From assembly GCA_000995065.1 (NCBI GenBank), contig LBWX01000005.1:1-59021 (forward strand): DNA of 59,021 bases. The letters run 5' to 3'. The DNA comes from a candidate division CPR2 bacterium GW2011_GWC2_39_35 (GTDB lineage: Bacteria; Patescibacteriota; CPR2). Under the pieces are notes generated by a model. It saw only the letters and a program-made list of their open reading frames with translations. It was not told the DNA's origin and did not search any database. Shown in pieces: positions 16,592 to 25,633 of this stretch (position 1 is the first letter of the stretch; each line of letters opens with the position of its first letter). A program made the position numbers and the translations under genes.

Positions 16592-18046
16592 TCAAAACTC
16601 TTTGCTAATCTTTTTTGAGCTTTCCCAAACCGCGTCCATTATTACCTTGCCTTCTTTCTTGTCTAAGATTCGCGGTTTATGAAAGTCCTCGATTAAAACT
16701 GGCGCCAAACTAACATTTAAAAGCTTGTCTTTGTAAAAAATGGTGTCCATTATTAGGCCTTGCTTGGTTTCTTTAGACCAATCCTGATCAAAAACGAAGT
16801 TGCCCAAGGAATAAGCAATGAACTTATCCTTGTAGACTTCTATCCCTTGTGTCCAATGAGGGTGGGTACCAACAATTAGATCCGCCCCGTTATCAATAAG
16901 TTGATGGGCTAGATTTTTCATTTCGTTGTTTGGATCATGCGTGTATTCTTTGCTCCAATGCACCATCACCACCGCAAAATCTGCTTCCTTTTTGGCTTCT
17001 CTAAGCTTCTCTAGTAATTCATCCACTTGTTTTTGATCTATCTTGCCCCAAGGCTCGAGATTAATATGCCAAACTCCGGCCGAATCGCCCTTAGCCGCTA
17101 AATCGCCCACAATACTATTTGTATTCAAGAAGGCAAACTTTTTACCCTTAACATTTATCGTTTTATAGCTCTTGGCATCTACCTCACTTCTCCCCCCTCC
17201 AACATATTCAATCTTGTTCTCTTCAAGTAAATCCAAAGTATCCTTAAAGGTTTTCTCGCCAAAATTAGTGCTATGATTGTTTGCTAGGGCCAAGACATCA
17301 AATCCGGAAGCAAGAATGCCTTCAATAGCTTTTTTTGGTACGAGGAATGACATCCCTTCGGTTGGAGGTTTAATTGCATCCGAAAGTGGCGTTTCTAAAT
17401 TCCCAAAAGTAAGGTCCGCGTCAGCCAATCTATTAGCCACGTTTTCAAATGGGCTTAAAAAGCCTTTATCAACCATCTTTTTATATACGGTTCTTCCCAG
17501 AATAACGTCCCCCACCGAAGTCATTTTTATCAACTTAGATTTATCAAAGCTTTGTTCCTGGCCTTTCTTAGTAACTTCCGCCACCAAAGAATATCCATCA
17601 TCTTCCCAAACCGATTTTTTATCAACGGTTAACACTTTAAAAGCCGGGTTTAAGGATTCTAACCTCAAAATTGCCAGCTGATCTTTGGTAAGCTTAATTT
17701 GAGAAACCGAAGGTGAAGTAGTTTGAAATTCGCTTTTTAAAATTCTCGCCACATCCTCTTTATCGTTATCCGTTGCAATAAGCTTTCCATCTTTTGCTAG
17801 GGCCGAAAGTTCTTCTTTGGTGATATCATCCTTCTCGTTTGCAAGATATGCTGCCACCACATAAGCCCTCTTTATCTTAATTTCCGGTTTTGGAGTGGGC
17901 GCAATATTGGTATCGACGCCTCTATTTAGACTCACATTTTTAAACTGACCGGCTGTTTTAAGACCGATAACAGCAAAAAAACCGATAAATACTGCTGCAA
18001 TTATTGGTATAATTATTTTCTTTAGCTTAGATTTTTTCTGAACCAT
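16592..18046 (-). CDS. CapA-family metallophosphatase-like envelope protein
   Basis: 484 residues. An N-terminal membrane helix (about 9-28) is followed by a Pro-rich linker, a SpoIVB/SLAP-like 100-residue region and the CapA domain from about residue 175. CapA motifs in order are SVGDVILGR, FGNLETPLSD, ALANNHSTNFG, VMVHWSKEY, GTHPHWTQGIE and YSLGNFVFDQ. They carry the metal-site Asp, Asn and His residues of the calcineurin-like fold. CapA proteins take part in poly-gamma-glutamate or capsule formation. No other capsule genes are adjacent, so the substrate is open. The protein should lie outside the membrane. Confidence 0.88.
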   Translation of the reverse strand: MVQKKSKLKKIIIPIIAAVFIGFFAVIGLKTAGQFKNVSLNRGVDTNIAPTPKPEIKIKRAYVVAAYLANEKDDITKEELSALAKDGKLIATDNDKEDVARILKSEFQTTSPSVSQIKLTKDQLAILRLESLNPAFKVLTVDKKSVWEDDGYSLVAEVTKKGQEQSFDKSKLIKMTSVGDVILGRTVYKKMVDKGFLSPFENVANRLADADLTFGNLETPLSDAIKPPTEGMSFLVPKKAIEGILASGFDVLALANNHSTNFGEKTFKDTLDLLEENKIEYVGGGRSEVDAKSYKTINVKGKKFAFLNTNSIVGDLAAKGDSAGVWHINLEPWGKIDQKQVDELLEKLREAKKEADFAVVMVHWSKEYTHDPNNEMKNLAHQLIDNGADLIVGTHPHWTQGIEVYKDKFIAYSLGNFVFDQDWSKETKQGLIMDTIFYKDKLLNVSLAPVLIEDFHKPRILDKKEGKVIMDAVWESSKKISKEF

Positions 18047-18169
18047 GATAGTTTTTCTCTTAAATCACGTCTACCTTTATTGTAGATTATACTGAAAAAA
18101 AATCAAAAATATCACTCTTTGTTCTGAAACACCCTCACTTTCAAAATTAAAAAGAGATGAACTCCAGTT

Positions 18170-18247
18170 GTCATTCCCGCGGAGACGGGAATCTAGAGAC
18201 TATACTATTTCTGAAACTTCCTGGATTCCCACCTGCGCGGGAATGAC
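18170..18247. repeat. Intergenic palindromic repeat (GTCATTCCCGCG type)
   Basis: GTCATTCCCGCG at the left is the exact reverse complement of CGCGGGAATGAC at the right, 78 bp end to end. It is a common dispersed palindromic repeat type in bacteria and could fold into a long cruciform. It lies between divergent capA and smpB. Confidence 0.8.
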
Positions 18248-18280
18248 GAAGGAAGGTGAGAGTGGCTACGAACGACAATA

Positions 18281-18309
18281 TTGTATTTATAGGCAAAATG
18301 TTGTATAAT
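18281..18309 (+). promoter_or_regulatory. smpB promoter
   Basis: TTGTAT (18281-18286), 17-bp spacer, TATAAT (18304-18309). The smpB ATG follows 9 nt later, so the transcript has almost no leader. Confidence 0.7.
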
Positions 18310-18318
18310 TACCAAATC

Positions 18319-18777
18319 ATGGTTGGTATAAAAGTAATCACCCAAAATAGAAGAGGCCTGTTTGACTATGAAATTACCGAAAAATTCGAGGCGGGACTGA
18401 GTTTAACCGGGCCGGAAGTAAAATCAATCCGGGCTGGTCATATTAACTTAAAAGATAGTTATGCCGTGGTAAAAGACGGCGAAATCTGGCTTCTAAACAC
18501 CTACATTTCTCCTTACCGATTTGCACCAGGAGAAGGCTACGACCCCGAGAGAAGCAGAAAGTTGCTTTTACACAAAAAAGAAATAAAAGGTCTAATCGGA
18601 AAATTAGAAATGAAAGGTTTAAGCTTAATTCCGTTAAAAGTCTACTTGAAACATGGACTCGTTAAGGTAGAATTAGGATTAGGCCGAGGCCGAAAAAAAT
18701 ATGATAAACGCGAGTTAATTAAAAGACGCGAAACCGAACGAGAAATACAGAAAGAAATAAAACAAAGAACTAGATAA
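18319..18777 (+). CDS. smpB: SsrA-binding protein SmpB
   Basis: 152 residues. It binds tmRNA and brings it to stalled ribosomes. Family hallmarks are ITQNRRGLFDYEI, EAGLSLTGPEVKSIRAG and NTYISPY, plus the basic C-terminal tail (KKYDKRELIKRRETEREI..) that enters the mRNA channel. I start it at the ATG at 18319. The longer in-frame extension (to 18256) covers the promoter and has no ribosome-binding site. ssrA follows 152 nt downstream, so both parts of the rescue system are together. Confidence 0.95.
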   Translation: MVGIKVITQNRRGLFDYEITEKFEAGLSLTGPEVKSIRAGHINLKDSYAVVKDGEIWLLNTYISPYRFAPGEGYDPERSRKLLLHKKEIKGLIGKLEMKGLSLIPLKVYLKHGLVKVELGLGRGRKKYDKRELIKRRETEREIQKEIKQRTR

Positions 18778-18929
18778 GTTCTTTAAAATGTCAAAGTTCA
18801 AATATCAAATGTCAAATCAATAACAAATGACTTAATGACTAAATAATTCTTTTTTGACATTTGGATTTTAGATTTTATTTGTCATTTGGATTTTGTCATT
18901 TGAAATTTCGCCGCTTTGCGGCGGCTCAT

Positions 18930-19309
18930 GGGGCTGCTACGGCATCGACAGAAGTACTTTAAAATCTAAAGGCTAGTAAGCCGAAGAGCAAACTTCGTTA
19001 ACAAAGCAACACAATAACTGCAAAATTCGCAGAAAAAGTTAAGACCGCTTTTGCTGGTCTTAGCTTTCAACCAGCTGTAGCCTAAATCAGGCTACCCGTC
19101 TTTAGTAGCCGGCCCGGCGACGGCTAAAGACGAAATAATCCGGGATGCAGGGGCCGTATGTCTGTGACGGCGCTCAAGACTTATCAGGCTAGACTGGAAA
19201 GAATTTGTCTAATTTATCTTCTAGTTTAAAACTCAAATTAGACTAAGCTTGCTAAAAGTTTTTAGGTTTTTACTTTTGGACGCGGGTTCGACTCCCGCCA
19301 GCTCCACCA
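18930..19309 (+). ncRNA. ssrA: Transfer-messenger RNA
   Basis: The 5' end GGGGCTGCTACGGCATCGAC and the 3' end GGGTTCGACTCCCGC, CAGCTCC, ACCA form the tRNA-like domain. The acceptor arm GGGGCTG/CAGCTCC pairs over 7 bp with one G-U. Total length is 380 nt, normal for one-piece tmRNA. The tag is not certain. GCA AAC TTC begins a 9-codon frame (ANFVNKATQ) from a canonical GCA AAC resume position. Another frame ends QPAVA, which has the more usual hydrophobic end. The 3' end serves as the integration site for the element at 19300-27218, and integration leaves the RNA intact. Confidence 0.93.
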
Positions 19310-20919
19310 ATGACGAAAAGTCGCTTATCAACCAGTTCCTTAAAAGGCGAATTAAGTTCAAAATCAACAACTTCTGACTTCGAGACGGTAAAGTTCGAAA
19401 AGATTTTTTTGATAATAAAGTCTAAATCCTTCATACTTTGTGGTTTTTTCACTATTGAAGCCAAATTTTCAAACAGTTCGACAAATTTGTCATAATCCAA
19501 GACTGCACTTTTACTATTTCTTAGCATTTCTTCTATTTTGGATAATTGTTCTTCCGCTTCTGTAAGCAGCTTTTGATATAACTTTAAATCATCCTTATAC
19601 ATACTTTGGAGATCAACATCTGGTTTCACTTCCGCCATTTCATTATGCAACAATGTTTTAGTATTATTGATCTTAGTTGCTAAACCACTTTTCTTTTGCC
19701 TTAGAATTCTCTTCTTCTCAGTTAAATCTGCCTGATTTTTAGCGATTGCCTTTTCCATATCGCTCACATAACGCTTATAAGCAGTCTTCGTAATAAATTT
19801 ATGATTTTCTAAAAACTCGGCTACAAAATCGACAACAACACGTGCCCTAACTGATTTATTGTGAAATTCGCAGTCCTCCGTTCTACATCGATAAAAGAAA
19901 TAGCTCTTTCCATCATTCTTCCTAGTAATACCTGTTGAAAGTAACTGCTTACAATGACTGCAGTAAACCATTCCCCTCAATAAATCCGATCTTATTGCTT
20001 TTTTAAGGCCGGATTTTAATCGCCCTATATTTTTATCATTTTTATTTATTTCCAAAAATTCATTAACCGCGACCATTGGCTTAAAATCATACTTTTGCGT
20101 TAGGTCAACAAAACTTTTACCATGTTTTAAAACGCCTGCATAGACAGAATCCATCAAAACCTCCGAAACTTTCCGGAAATCAACGTTAACCGAGATTCTT
20201 TTTTCCGTTCCGAAACCAACTGTCTGTGTCAGTCCATTCTCATTTAGATAATCAGCTATTTCTTGCTGTGTTTTGCCTTCAAGCCTCATCTTCCATCCTG
20301 CTTTAACAAGATCATAATTTTCACCATCAGGCCTTAGATATTGTTGACTATCTCGAAAATAACCTAACTTTGGCTTAAAGCATTTACCGACTTCTTCTGT
20401 GCCCCTCTTATTACCCCTTTTAATATTTTCGCTTAATTGGTCGGAATACTGTTTGGACATTACAAAAGCAATTCCCAAAAGCATTTTACCGGAGGAAGAA
20501 TTATCAAAGTGGAAACTTCTAAATTTCAAATCCTTTATTTTCCCATTGTCGATTAGATCAATTATTTCCCCAGCTTCTCTCATATTCCTTGCTAAACGAT
20601 CTGGATGCCAAGCTATAATACCGTCATATCTACCCTTTTCAATGTCAGTTATCATTTGCCTAAACTTTAATCTTTTATTTGGCTCTTTTGCACTCTTAGC
20701 TTCCATTATTGGCTCTGAAATAACTTTTAAACCCTGTTCTTTCGCTAAATCCTTGCATTCGGCCACCTGATCAGGCAGAGAACGTGCCTGTTTTTCATCT
20801 CCATCGGTAGATTTACGAGCATAAATAACATATCTAAGAGGCTTTTTTTGTTCTTGCTCATCATTGCCCTGCAATTGCACAAACATTTTAAGTAGATCTT
20901 GTGGTGTTTTCTGTATCAT
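19270..20919 (-). CDS. Large serine recombinase (integrase of the ssrA element)
   Basis: 549 residues. The resolvase catalytic domain begins at about residue 29 with YVIYARKSTDGDEKQARS, whose Ser37 is the nucleophile. The Arg-rich DRLARN motif follows. A Recombinase domain (KPKLGYFRDSQQYL.., about 180-290), a zinc ribbon (CSHC at about 318 and CRTEDC at about 345), and a coiled coil (about 370-450) complete a standard large serine integrase. The last 13 or so residues (GGAGGSRTRVQK) are antisense to the ssrA 3' end. The present stop therefore comes from the chromosome side of the junction. The start overlaps the next gene's stop by 4 nt (ATGA). Confidence 0.93.
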   Translation of the reverse strand: MIQKTPQDLLKMFVQLQGNDEQEQKKPLRYVIYARKSTDGDEKQARSLPDQVAECKDLAKEQGLKVISEPIMEAKSAKEPNKRLKFRQMITDIEKGRYDGIIAWHPDRLARNMREAGEIIDLIDNGKIKDLKFRSFHFDNSSSGKMLLGIAFVMSKQYSDQLSENIKRGNKRGTEEVGKCFKPKLGYFRDSQQYLRPDGENYDLVKAGWKMRLEGKTQQEIADYLNENGLTQTVGFGTEKRISVNVDFRKVSEVLMDSVYAGVLKHGKSFVDLTQKYDFKPMVAVNEFLEINKNDKNIGRLKSGLKKAIRSDLLRGMVYCSHCKQLLSTGITRKNDGKSYFFYRCRTEDCEFHNKSVRARVVVDFVAEFLENHKFITKTAYKRYVSDMEKAIAKNQADLTEKKRILRQKKSGLATKINNTKTLLHNEMAEVKPDVDLQSMYKDDLKLYQKLLTEAEEQLSKIEEMLRNSKSAVLDYDKFVELFENLASIVKKPQSMKDLDFIIKKIFSNFTVSKSEVVDFELNSPFKELVDKRLFVIGGAGGSRTRVQK

Positions 20920-21680
20920 TTTTTATCTTTACTACTTAGCACCACTACGTCAATAGGTGTGCCAATTATCTGTGTATTATTTAGTTTTTTATAAATATAA
21001 GTAATTATCTCAAACTTTGTCTTAACGTATTCTTTGTATTCATCCTTAGTCTTTGGTTTCTTGAAATCTTTAAACTGGAATAGCGTATTAAATACCCTGT
21101 CTAAAGGCTCAGAAGCAACAGCGTGCCCTCTAAAATCTCCATTTCTATAAACCCATATCACCTTTTCAGTTACAGAAGATAAGTCTTTCCCATCCCAACC
21201 AAAATTCTTTGCATCTCTTCCCAACCAATCAGATGAAGGTTCGGCATATCTCGGTTTTGTCTCTACATAATTAAAGCCATCCAGTCCGCCAATATTACTT
21301 AAATACCAAAACTCAGGAATATTCTGATTGTTATAGCCACAAATATGAAACCCTGAGGCATATCGTGACAGCGTCTCTTGTGGTATGACATTATGTAGCT
21401 CTTCTCTTAGATTCCCAGAAAACTCTTCCAAAGTTTTGACATGATTTTGTGATCTGATAAATGAAGGAAGCCAATCAGACAACAATTGATTCTTCCCATT
21501 TGGAAAAACCTCCGCTAGGCCAAAATAAGAAACTGTTCCCCTTAGGTAAGGAATTTCAAATAACTTTTGCCTAGTATCGGCATATCTACCATTAATTGAT
21601 AGCCTTCTATCTGCTGCAGCAACTATCATCGTTTCATTAAAACCGTCTATTAAATGAATTTCGTTCAAAATTAAAGTCAT
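20916..21680 (-). CDS. Proteasome/HslV-like Ntn-hydrolase-fold protein (tentative)
   Basis: 254 residues, soluble. The N-terminal part reads TMIVAAADRRLSINGRYADTR then QKLFEIP. This matches the start of proteasome beta and HslV subunits in order (a Thr followed by strand IVAA, then AD.R.S..G, then a D..K.F motif). After that the sequence diverges, and no known processing site precedes the Thr at about residue 17. It could be an active peptidase, an inactive relative or a different Ntn enzyme. It is translationally coupled to the recombinase gene (4-nt overlap) and to the zinc-finger gene upstream (4-nt overlap), so it is part of the element's core operon. Confidence 0.5.
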   Translation of the reverse strand: MTLILNEIHLIDGFNETMIVAAADRRLSINGRYADTRQKLFEIPYLRGTVSYFGLAEVFPNGKNQLLSDWLPSFIRSQNHVKTLEEFSGNLREELHNVIPQETLSRYASGFHICGYNNQNIPEFWYLSNIGGLDGFNYVETKPRYAEPSSDWLGRDAKNFGWDGKDLSSVTEKVIWVYRNGDFRGHAVASEPLDRVFNTLFQFKDFKKPKTKDEYKEYVKTKFEIITYIYKKLNNTQIIGTPIDVVVLSSKDKK

Positions 21681-22129
21681 AAATCCTCTTTTTTAATTTC
21701 ATCTAGCTCCCGCATCAACTCTTCCTCTGAAATTTCATAATCGTCTTCTTTCCTAATATTATGCTCTTTAATTATCTCCTCTAGTTCTTTCATTCTTTTA
21801 TCAATTTCAATAACCTTTTTTGCTTCTAGCATTTTTCCCGCCAAAATTGCCAAGCAGTTAGCTATTTTAACATCCATACATCCGTTTTCATCAACCTGCC
21901 TTACCCTATTTATAGTGTCTGTAAGCAATGTAAAAACCAATTCGGGGCTTGAGAGATCTAACGGGTCTAAAAGCACCGTGTTGCCCTTATAAGACACACT
22001 CCCGCCTTTTCTAGTAGCTTTTAAGTGTTCACCCTTAACTCTGGGGTTATGTGAAAAACAAAATTGTTCACCAATCATTGCTTTGGCCTTACACCTTGAA
22101 CCATTTTTAATTATTTGTTTGCATTCCAT
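21677..22129 (-). CDS. Small protein with N-terminal Cys-Cys-Cys-His zinc finger
   Basis: 150 residues. The N-terminus CKQIIKNGSRCKAKAMIG.. then FCFSHNP has the spacing C-x7-C-x10-C-x3-H. This is a small zinc finger often seen in phage and mobile-element proteins next to terminase-like or integrase genes. The remainder is helical and ends in an acidic coiled coil (ELEEIIKEHNIRKEDDYEISEEELMRELDEIKK). It overlaps the Ntn-hydrolase-like gene by 4 nt. A DNA-binding regulator or recombination accessory factor is plausible but not shown. Confidence 0.7.
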   Translation of the reverse strand: MECKQIIKNGSRCKAKAMIGEQFCFSHNPRVKGEHLKATRKGGSVSYKGNTVLLDPLDLSSPELVFTLLTDTINRVRQVDENGCMDVKIANCLAILAGKMLEAKKVIEIDKRMKELEEIIKEHNIRKEDDYEISEEELMRELDEIKKEDL

Positions 22130-22197
22130 AGTTATGATTTTATCATAACTTAACTAATGGGGGTCTACTTAAGGCTTAATTAGAAACAGGCTAATAG

Positions 22198-23499
22198 CTA
22201 ATCTACTTCAGGAAATTCCGATTCATGAAAACTTATGCTTTGGAGATTGCTAAACCAACCCAATTTCTTTGCATCTTCCATTATTGCTTCTTCAGTTTGC
22301 GTATCAAAAGGAGTGAGATTTTCATCTAATGCAAATTTAAACTGTTTCATCTTGTTAGTCGTCGCAATCACTATCATTTTTTCTATTTTATATCCGTTAT
22401 AAACGTAAAAACTGTCCATTGCTAACTCAATAAGAGTATTTACATTTTCCTCGTCCATCTCTGATGGATAAAAGAAAAACGTAACCCCCACTCCATCAAC
22501 ATCACCACTAAACCTTCGTGCAACCATGTTCCCGTAACAATTTTGGTATTTGTCAAAAAAATCAAAGAATGACTTGGCGAGACTTCTTCTTGCAAGTCGA
22601 TTAAATGATAGAAGCTCTTGCGCAATCTTATCGCCCATCTTATTATCGATATTTGTAAGAACCTCTCTTGCAACTAGTTCATCAATAAAATAACTAACCT
22701 TGTTTTCATTTTTCTTTAGCAATACCTGTTTATGAGTAGTAAATTCATTCCACGCACCATCTAACTGAAGAGAAAGCGCATCATATTCATCTGATGATAA
22801 TAAATCAGGAAATTGATGCTCATTTCTTAGATAGGTAGCTAATAAATCACACTCCGAACCAGAAATGAGAATTTGTTTTTTCTCATTATTACGATTAGAC
22901 GTATAATCGAAAAATTGTTTTGCTGTCGCCTCATCAAAATCATATTCGTCTTTCGGTAATATCAAAACATCGGAATTATTAAAAACTAGACTCTTTTTCT
23001 CTAGATACTCTATGAAATCAGGAATCGTGTCAAGCTCAGAAACGATTGTAGAAAATGTTTCCTTATCAAAAACATGAATAAATTTACCTTCCTTTGAAAT
23101 TCCAGAAAATGGATAGAACTGAACTGCTTCTGCCAAATGAACGACAACTCGAAAGACTCTTTTGATTTTACTCTTATTAATCTTTTCAGTTGGCCTATCC
23201 GGATGCTTTATATAAATTTCGGTTTTATTTGTCAGCTTGCGCTCTGCACCATTGATTTGGTTAATATCCTTTTCAATAGTTTTCCTAAAATACCTTTTGT
23301 AGTCGTCTTTAAAATCACAATTTTTAACACAAAAAATTATTATGGTATCTTTGAAGATAATGAGCAAATCACAAATCTCTTTTTTATCACCGTTTTCATC
23401 TTTAGGATTAGGATAACACCAATATTTAAGAAATGATTTATAGGCTATCTCATTGGCAAATTTTTCGCCAATTTTACCTTTTTCTGTCTGTTCTTTCAT
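22198..23499 (-). CDS. Nuclease-like protein (PD-(D/E)XK/NERD-type N-terminus, tentative)
   Basis: 433 residues, no membrane segment. Residues 7-60 (GKIGEKFANEIAYKSFLKYW, then KKEICDLLIIFKDTIIIFCVKN) follow the pattern of restriction-endonuclease-like domains: a Glu-containing helix, E-x-CD-LLI strand, then a strand ending in x-x-K. The usual acidic residue before the Lys is Val here (CVK), so the site may be altered. The C-terminal 350 residues are not recognised. Position in an integrated element suggests a defence or maintenance role, which is inference. Confidence 0.5.
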   Translation of the reverse strand: MKEQTEKGKIGEKFANEIAYKSFLKYWCYPNPKDENGDKKEICDLLIIFKDTIIIFCVKNCDFKDDYKRYFRKTIEKDINQINGAERKLTNKTEIYIKHPDRPTEKINKSKIKRVFRVVVHLAEAVQFYPFSGISKEGKFIHVFDKETFSTIVSELDTIPDFIEYLEKKSLVFNNSDVLILPKDEYDFDEATAKQFFDYTSNRNNEKKQILISGSECDLLATYLRNEHQFPDLLSSDEYDALSLQLDGAWNEFTTHKQVLLKKNENKVSYFIDELVAREVLTNIDNKMGDKIAQELLSFNRLARRSLAKSFFDFFDKYQNCYGNMVARRFSGDVDGVGVTFFFYPSEMDEENVNTLIELAMDSFYVYNGYKIEKMIVIATTNKMKQFKFALDENLTPFDTQTEEAIMEDAKKLGWFSNLQSISFHESEFPEVD

Positions 23500-23589
23500 T
23501 TCCCCTTTCTCATCATCTCATCTCGATTAGAATTAACGTAATAAGTCTTTTATTTCTAAAGTATCCGCTCTTTTTTAAAAAATTTTCAA

Positions 23590-24987
23590 TCAAGCCAATT
23601 GCTTTAGCTCACTTAACTCCCCTTTAAAATTCTCAATATTCATCATTATTTTCTTTCTGGCTTCGGCTTTACCTAAAGGCAATTTATTAAAGAAAAGATT
23701 AGCGAACCTATTATTATTTGGCAGATCAGCGGCGGCTATCAGCTGATCGAGAAAAGCATCGAAATTTAAAATCTCTTTCTTTTGCTGACTGTTGTGCCGC
23801 TTAATACTCAGAATCAGTTGAACTCCCTCTTCTCTGATTGACCTATCATGGGCTCCAACCGACAAAACAAACGTTTCCATAAAACCGCTCCTCTCATACT
23901 CGAGCAATCGTTTATTTCCTAAAGAATGATCTATTTCATCCAATAGTAGGTTATGAGTGACAATAGTAATGAACTTCAGTCTTTCTCCTTTTAATTTACC
24001 ATCCTGAACCATTTGAGCTAGCATAAAGCTAATTCTAATTATGCTTTCATTTATCCTATTTGTAATTAATTTTACTTCTTCCTTAATGGCAACATGAGAT
24101 ACGTCTTCTAGAAAAAATAAAAGGTCACAAAGCAGATATTCAACAAATGGTTCTTTGTCTTCATCTTTGACATCTTTATGCGATAATATTCGCCCCACAA
24201 TTGCATTTGAGTTGAAACCATAATAGTCTTTATCGCCAGAAACCTTTTTGGTTAACGATATTACAGAAGGATGAGCAGTATAAAGCAGCCCCCTTTTTCC
24301 GATTATTGGAGTCACCACAACATTTACAAGAGTTGCCAAACACTCATCAAATAAATTATGATCCCTATTCTTTATTGCTTTCTGCAAAACCGAATGAAAT
24401 TCCCGAATCATTTTGATATATGTCCATGACCCAATTACATTGGATTTTTGATACTCCCTAATCATTTTTCGATAACCAAATAAACCAAATTTACTAGCAT
24501 ATAAACTGATTATTCGAGAGGTATTCAAATGAGTTACCACAAAAGAAATAAACAAAACGCTATATCCCACAGATAATACTGCGGATTTTAAAGAAAGTAA
24601 TAGATTTCCTTGCAATAGGCCATAAACTGAAACAACAAGCATAGCGATAGCGGCTACCCAATATAAATATTTCCAGGCAAAATATCTAACAAAATTTAAA
24701 GAGGTGTATTCTACTCCTTCAACAAGCAAGAGAAATGAAAGTGGTATTAGCAATGACGTCAGGACAAAAGATGCATTAATAATTATGCTTCCAGTAGTTA
24801 ACATTTGACCGTTATCAAAGAAATTTCCAAACTCGATAAAAGGCGCATTAACAAATAGTAATAAGATAGCAATGAATGGTAGCAGTTGCCATGTGTTGCT
24901 TACAAGCCAAAGAAAATAGCTTATAATCTCTTCGATATTAAATGGTTTTTCTTCAACCTTCTCCCTTCCCTTTGTCTCCATTACCAT
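23590..24987 (-). CDS. Membrane protein with long cytoplasmic helical domain, function unknown
   Basis: 465 residues. About five hydrophobic segments lie in the first 155 residues (for example LLPFIAILLLFVNAPFI, ASFVLTSLLIPLSFLLLVEG and YLYWVAAIAMLVVSVYGLL). A roughly 300-residue mostly helical region follows, which looks cytoplasmic. No motif is recognised. Its neighbours in the element are two more membrane-anchored proteins (25004-25471 and 25634-26344), which suggests a joint membrane function. There is a 90-nt gap to the nuclease-like gene downstream. Confidence 0.65.
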   Translation of the reverse strand: MVMETKGREKVEEKPFNIEEIISYFLWLVSNTWQLLPFIAILLLFVNAPFIEFGNFFDNGQMLTTGSIIINASFVLTSLLIPLSFLLLVEGVEYTSLNFVRYFAWKYLYWVAAIAMLVVSVYGLLQGNLLLSLKSAVLSVGYSVLFISFVVTHLNTSRIISLYASKFGLFGYRKMIREYQKSNVIGSWTYIKMIREFHSVLQKAIKNRDHNLFDECLATLVNVVVTPIIGKRGLLYTAHPSVISLTKKVSGDKDYYGFNSNAIVGRILSHKDVKDEDKEPFVEYLLCDLLFFLEDVSHVAIKEEVKLITNRINESIIRISFMLAQMVQDGKLKGERLKFITIVTHNLLLDEIDHSLGNKRLLEYERSGFMETFVLSVGAHDRSIREEGVQLILSIKRHNSQQKKEILNFDAFLDQLIAAADLPNNNRFANLFFNKLPLGKAEARKKIMMNIENFKGELSELKQLA

Positions 24988-25003
24988 AGATAACCCTTTC
25001 CCA

Positions 25004-25471
25004 TCAAATAGAACTGTGACTTAACAGTCTTATGATATAAGATTCGTCACTTTGTTTTTTAATGAGGACTTTAGACTGAAATTTCTTACCTTGTATGTTC
25101 TCATAATTTAATATAATCCTAGCCTCATTGTTTGGCTCCATCTCAAGGACTAAAGGAAAAGTATAAACATCACAGCCCGATGAAATTGTTTGTGTGGCTG
25201 TCAAAGATCCGACATAAGGAACAAGAATATTGGTGAAATCAGCACTACTTACAATTGTAGCTCCTCTTGCAGACCAATTTATCTTCTTGGCGGTGTCGCG
25301 CCCAATATTACGAATCCTAATATATGGAGAATCATGTTCAAGAGTTAAAACTGGTGTCTGTCTATCATCTAAAGCCTTTTTCGCAGTTCGAGCCGATTTG
25401 ATTGCATATATTGCTGAAATTACGGCAGCAAATGTTGCGATAGAAGTAATAATCAGAGCAGTGTCATCCAT
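25004..25471 (-). CDS. Single-pass membrane protein with a beta-sandwich-like domain
   Basis: 155 residues. I use the ATG at 25471: AAGGAGG lies 7 nt upstream of it, inside the longer in-frame extension to 25495. One N-terminal helix (ALIITSIATFAAVISAIYAI, about 4-23) is followed by a basic linker and a beta-rich domain. The segment VLTLEHDSPYIRIRNIGRDT resembles the start of immunoglobulin-like repeats in bacterial membrane proteins. Function unknown. It belongs to the membrane-protein group of the integrated element. Confidence 0.65.
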   Translation of the reverse strand: MDDTALIITSIATFAAVISAIYAIKSARTAKKALDDRQTPVLTLEHDSPYIRIRNIGRDTAKKINWSARGATIVSSADFTNILVPYVGSLTATQTISSGCDVYTFPLVLEMEPNNEARIILNYENIQGKKFQSKVLIKKQSDESYIIRLLSHSSI

Positions 25472-25633
25472 CAAAGACCTCCTTAGTAGCATCATTAATG
25501 ATTAATTTATCGCATTATAAGCCAGAATTAGGTATTTCTCAAGATATTGCTATTCATATTTAATTATCATCTTATGCAAAACGTTTCAGATCAAAGAGGA
25601 AAATAAACCCTCGAGTAGCAAGTAATATTTTGA

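Noticed and set aside
18170-18247. Operator shared by capA and smpB
   Set aside because: The GTCATTCCCGCG palindrome is a general dispersed repeat type rather than a regulator site.
19270-19310. True protein extension of the recombinase into ssrA
   Set aside because: The GGAGGSRTRVQK tail is antisense tmRNA sequence brought in by integration; not a conserved recombinase segment.
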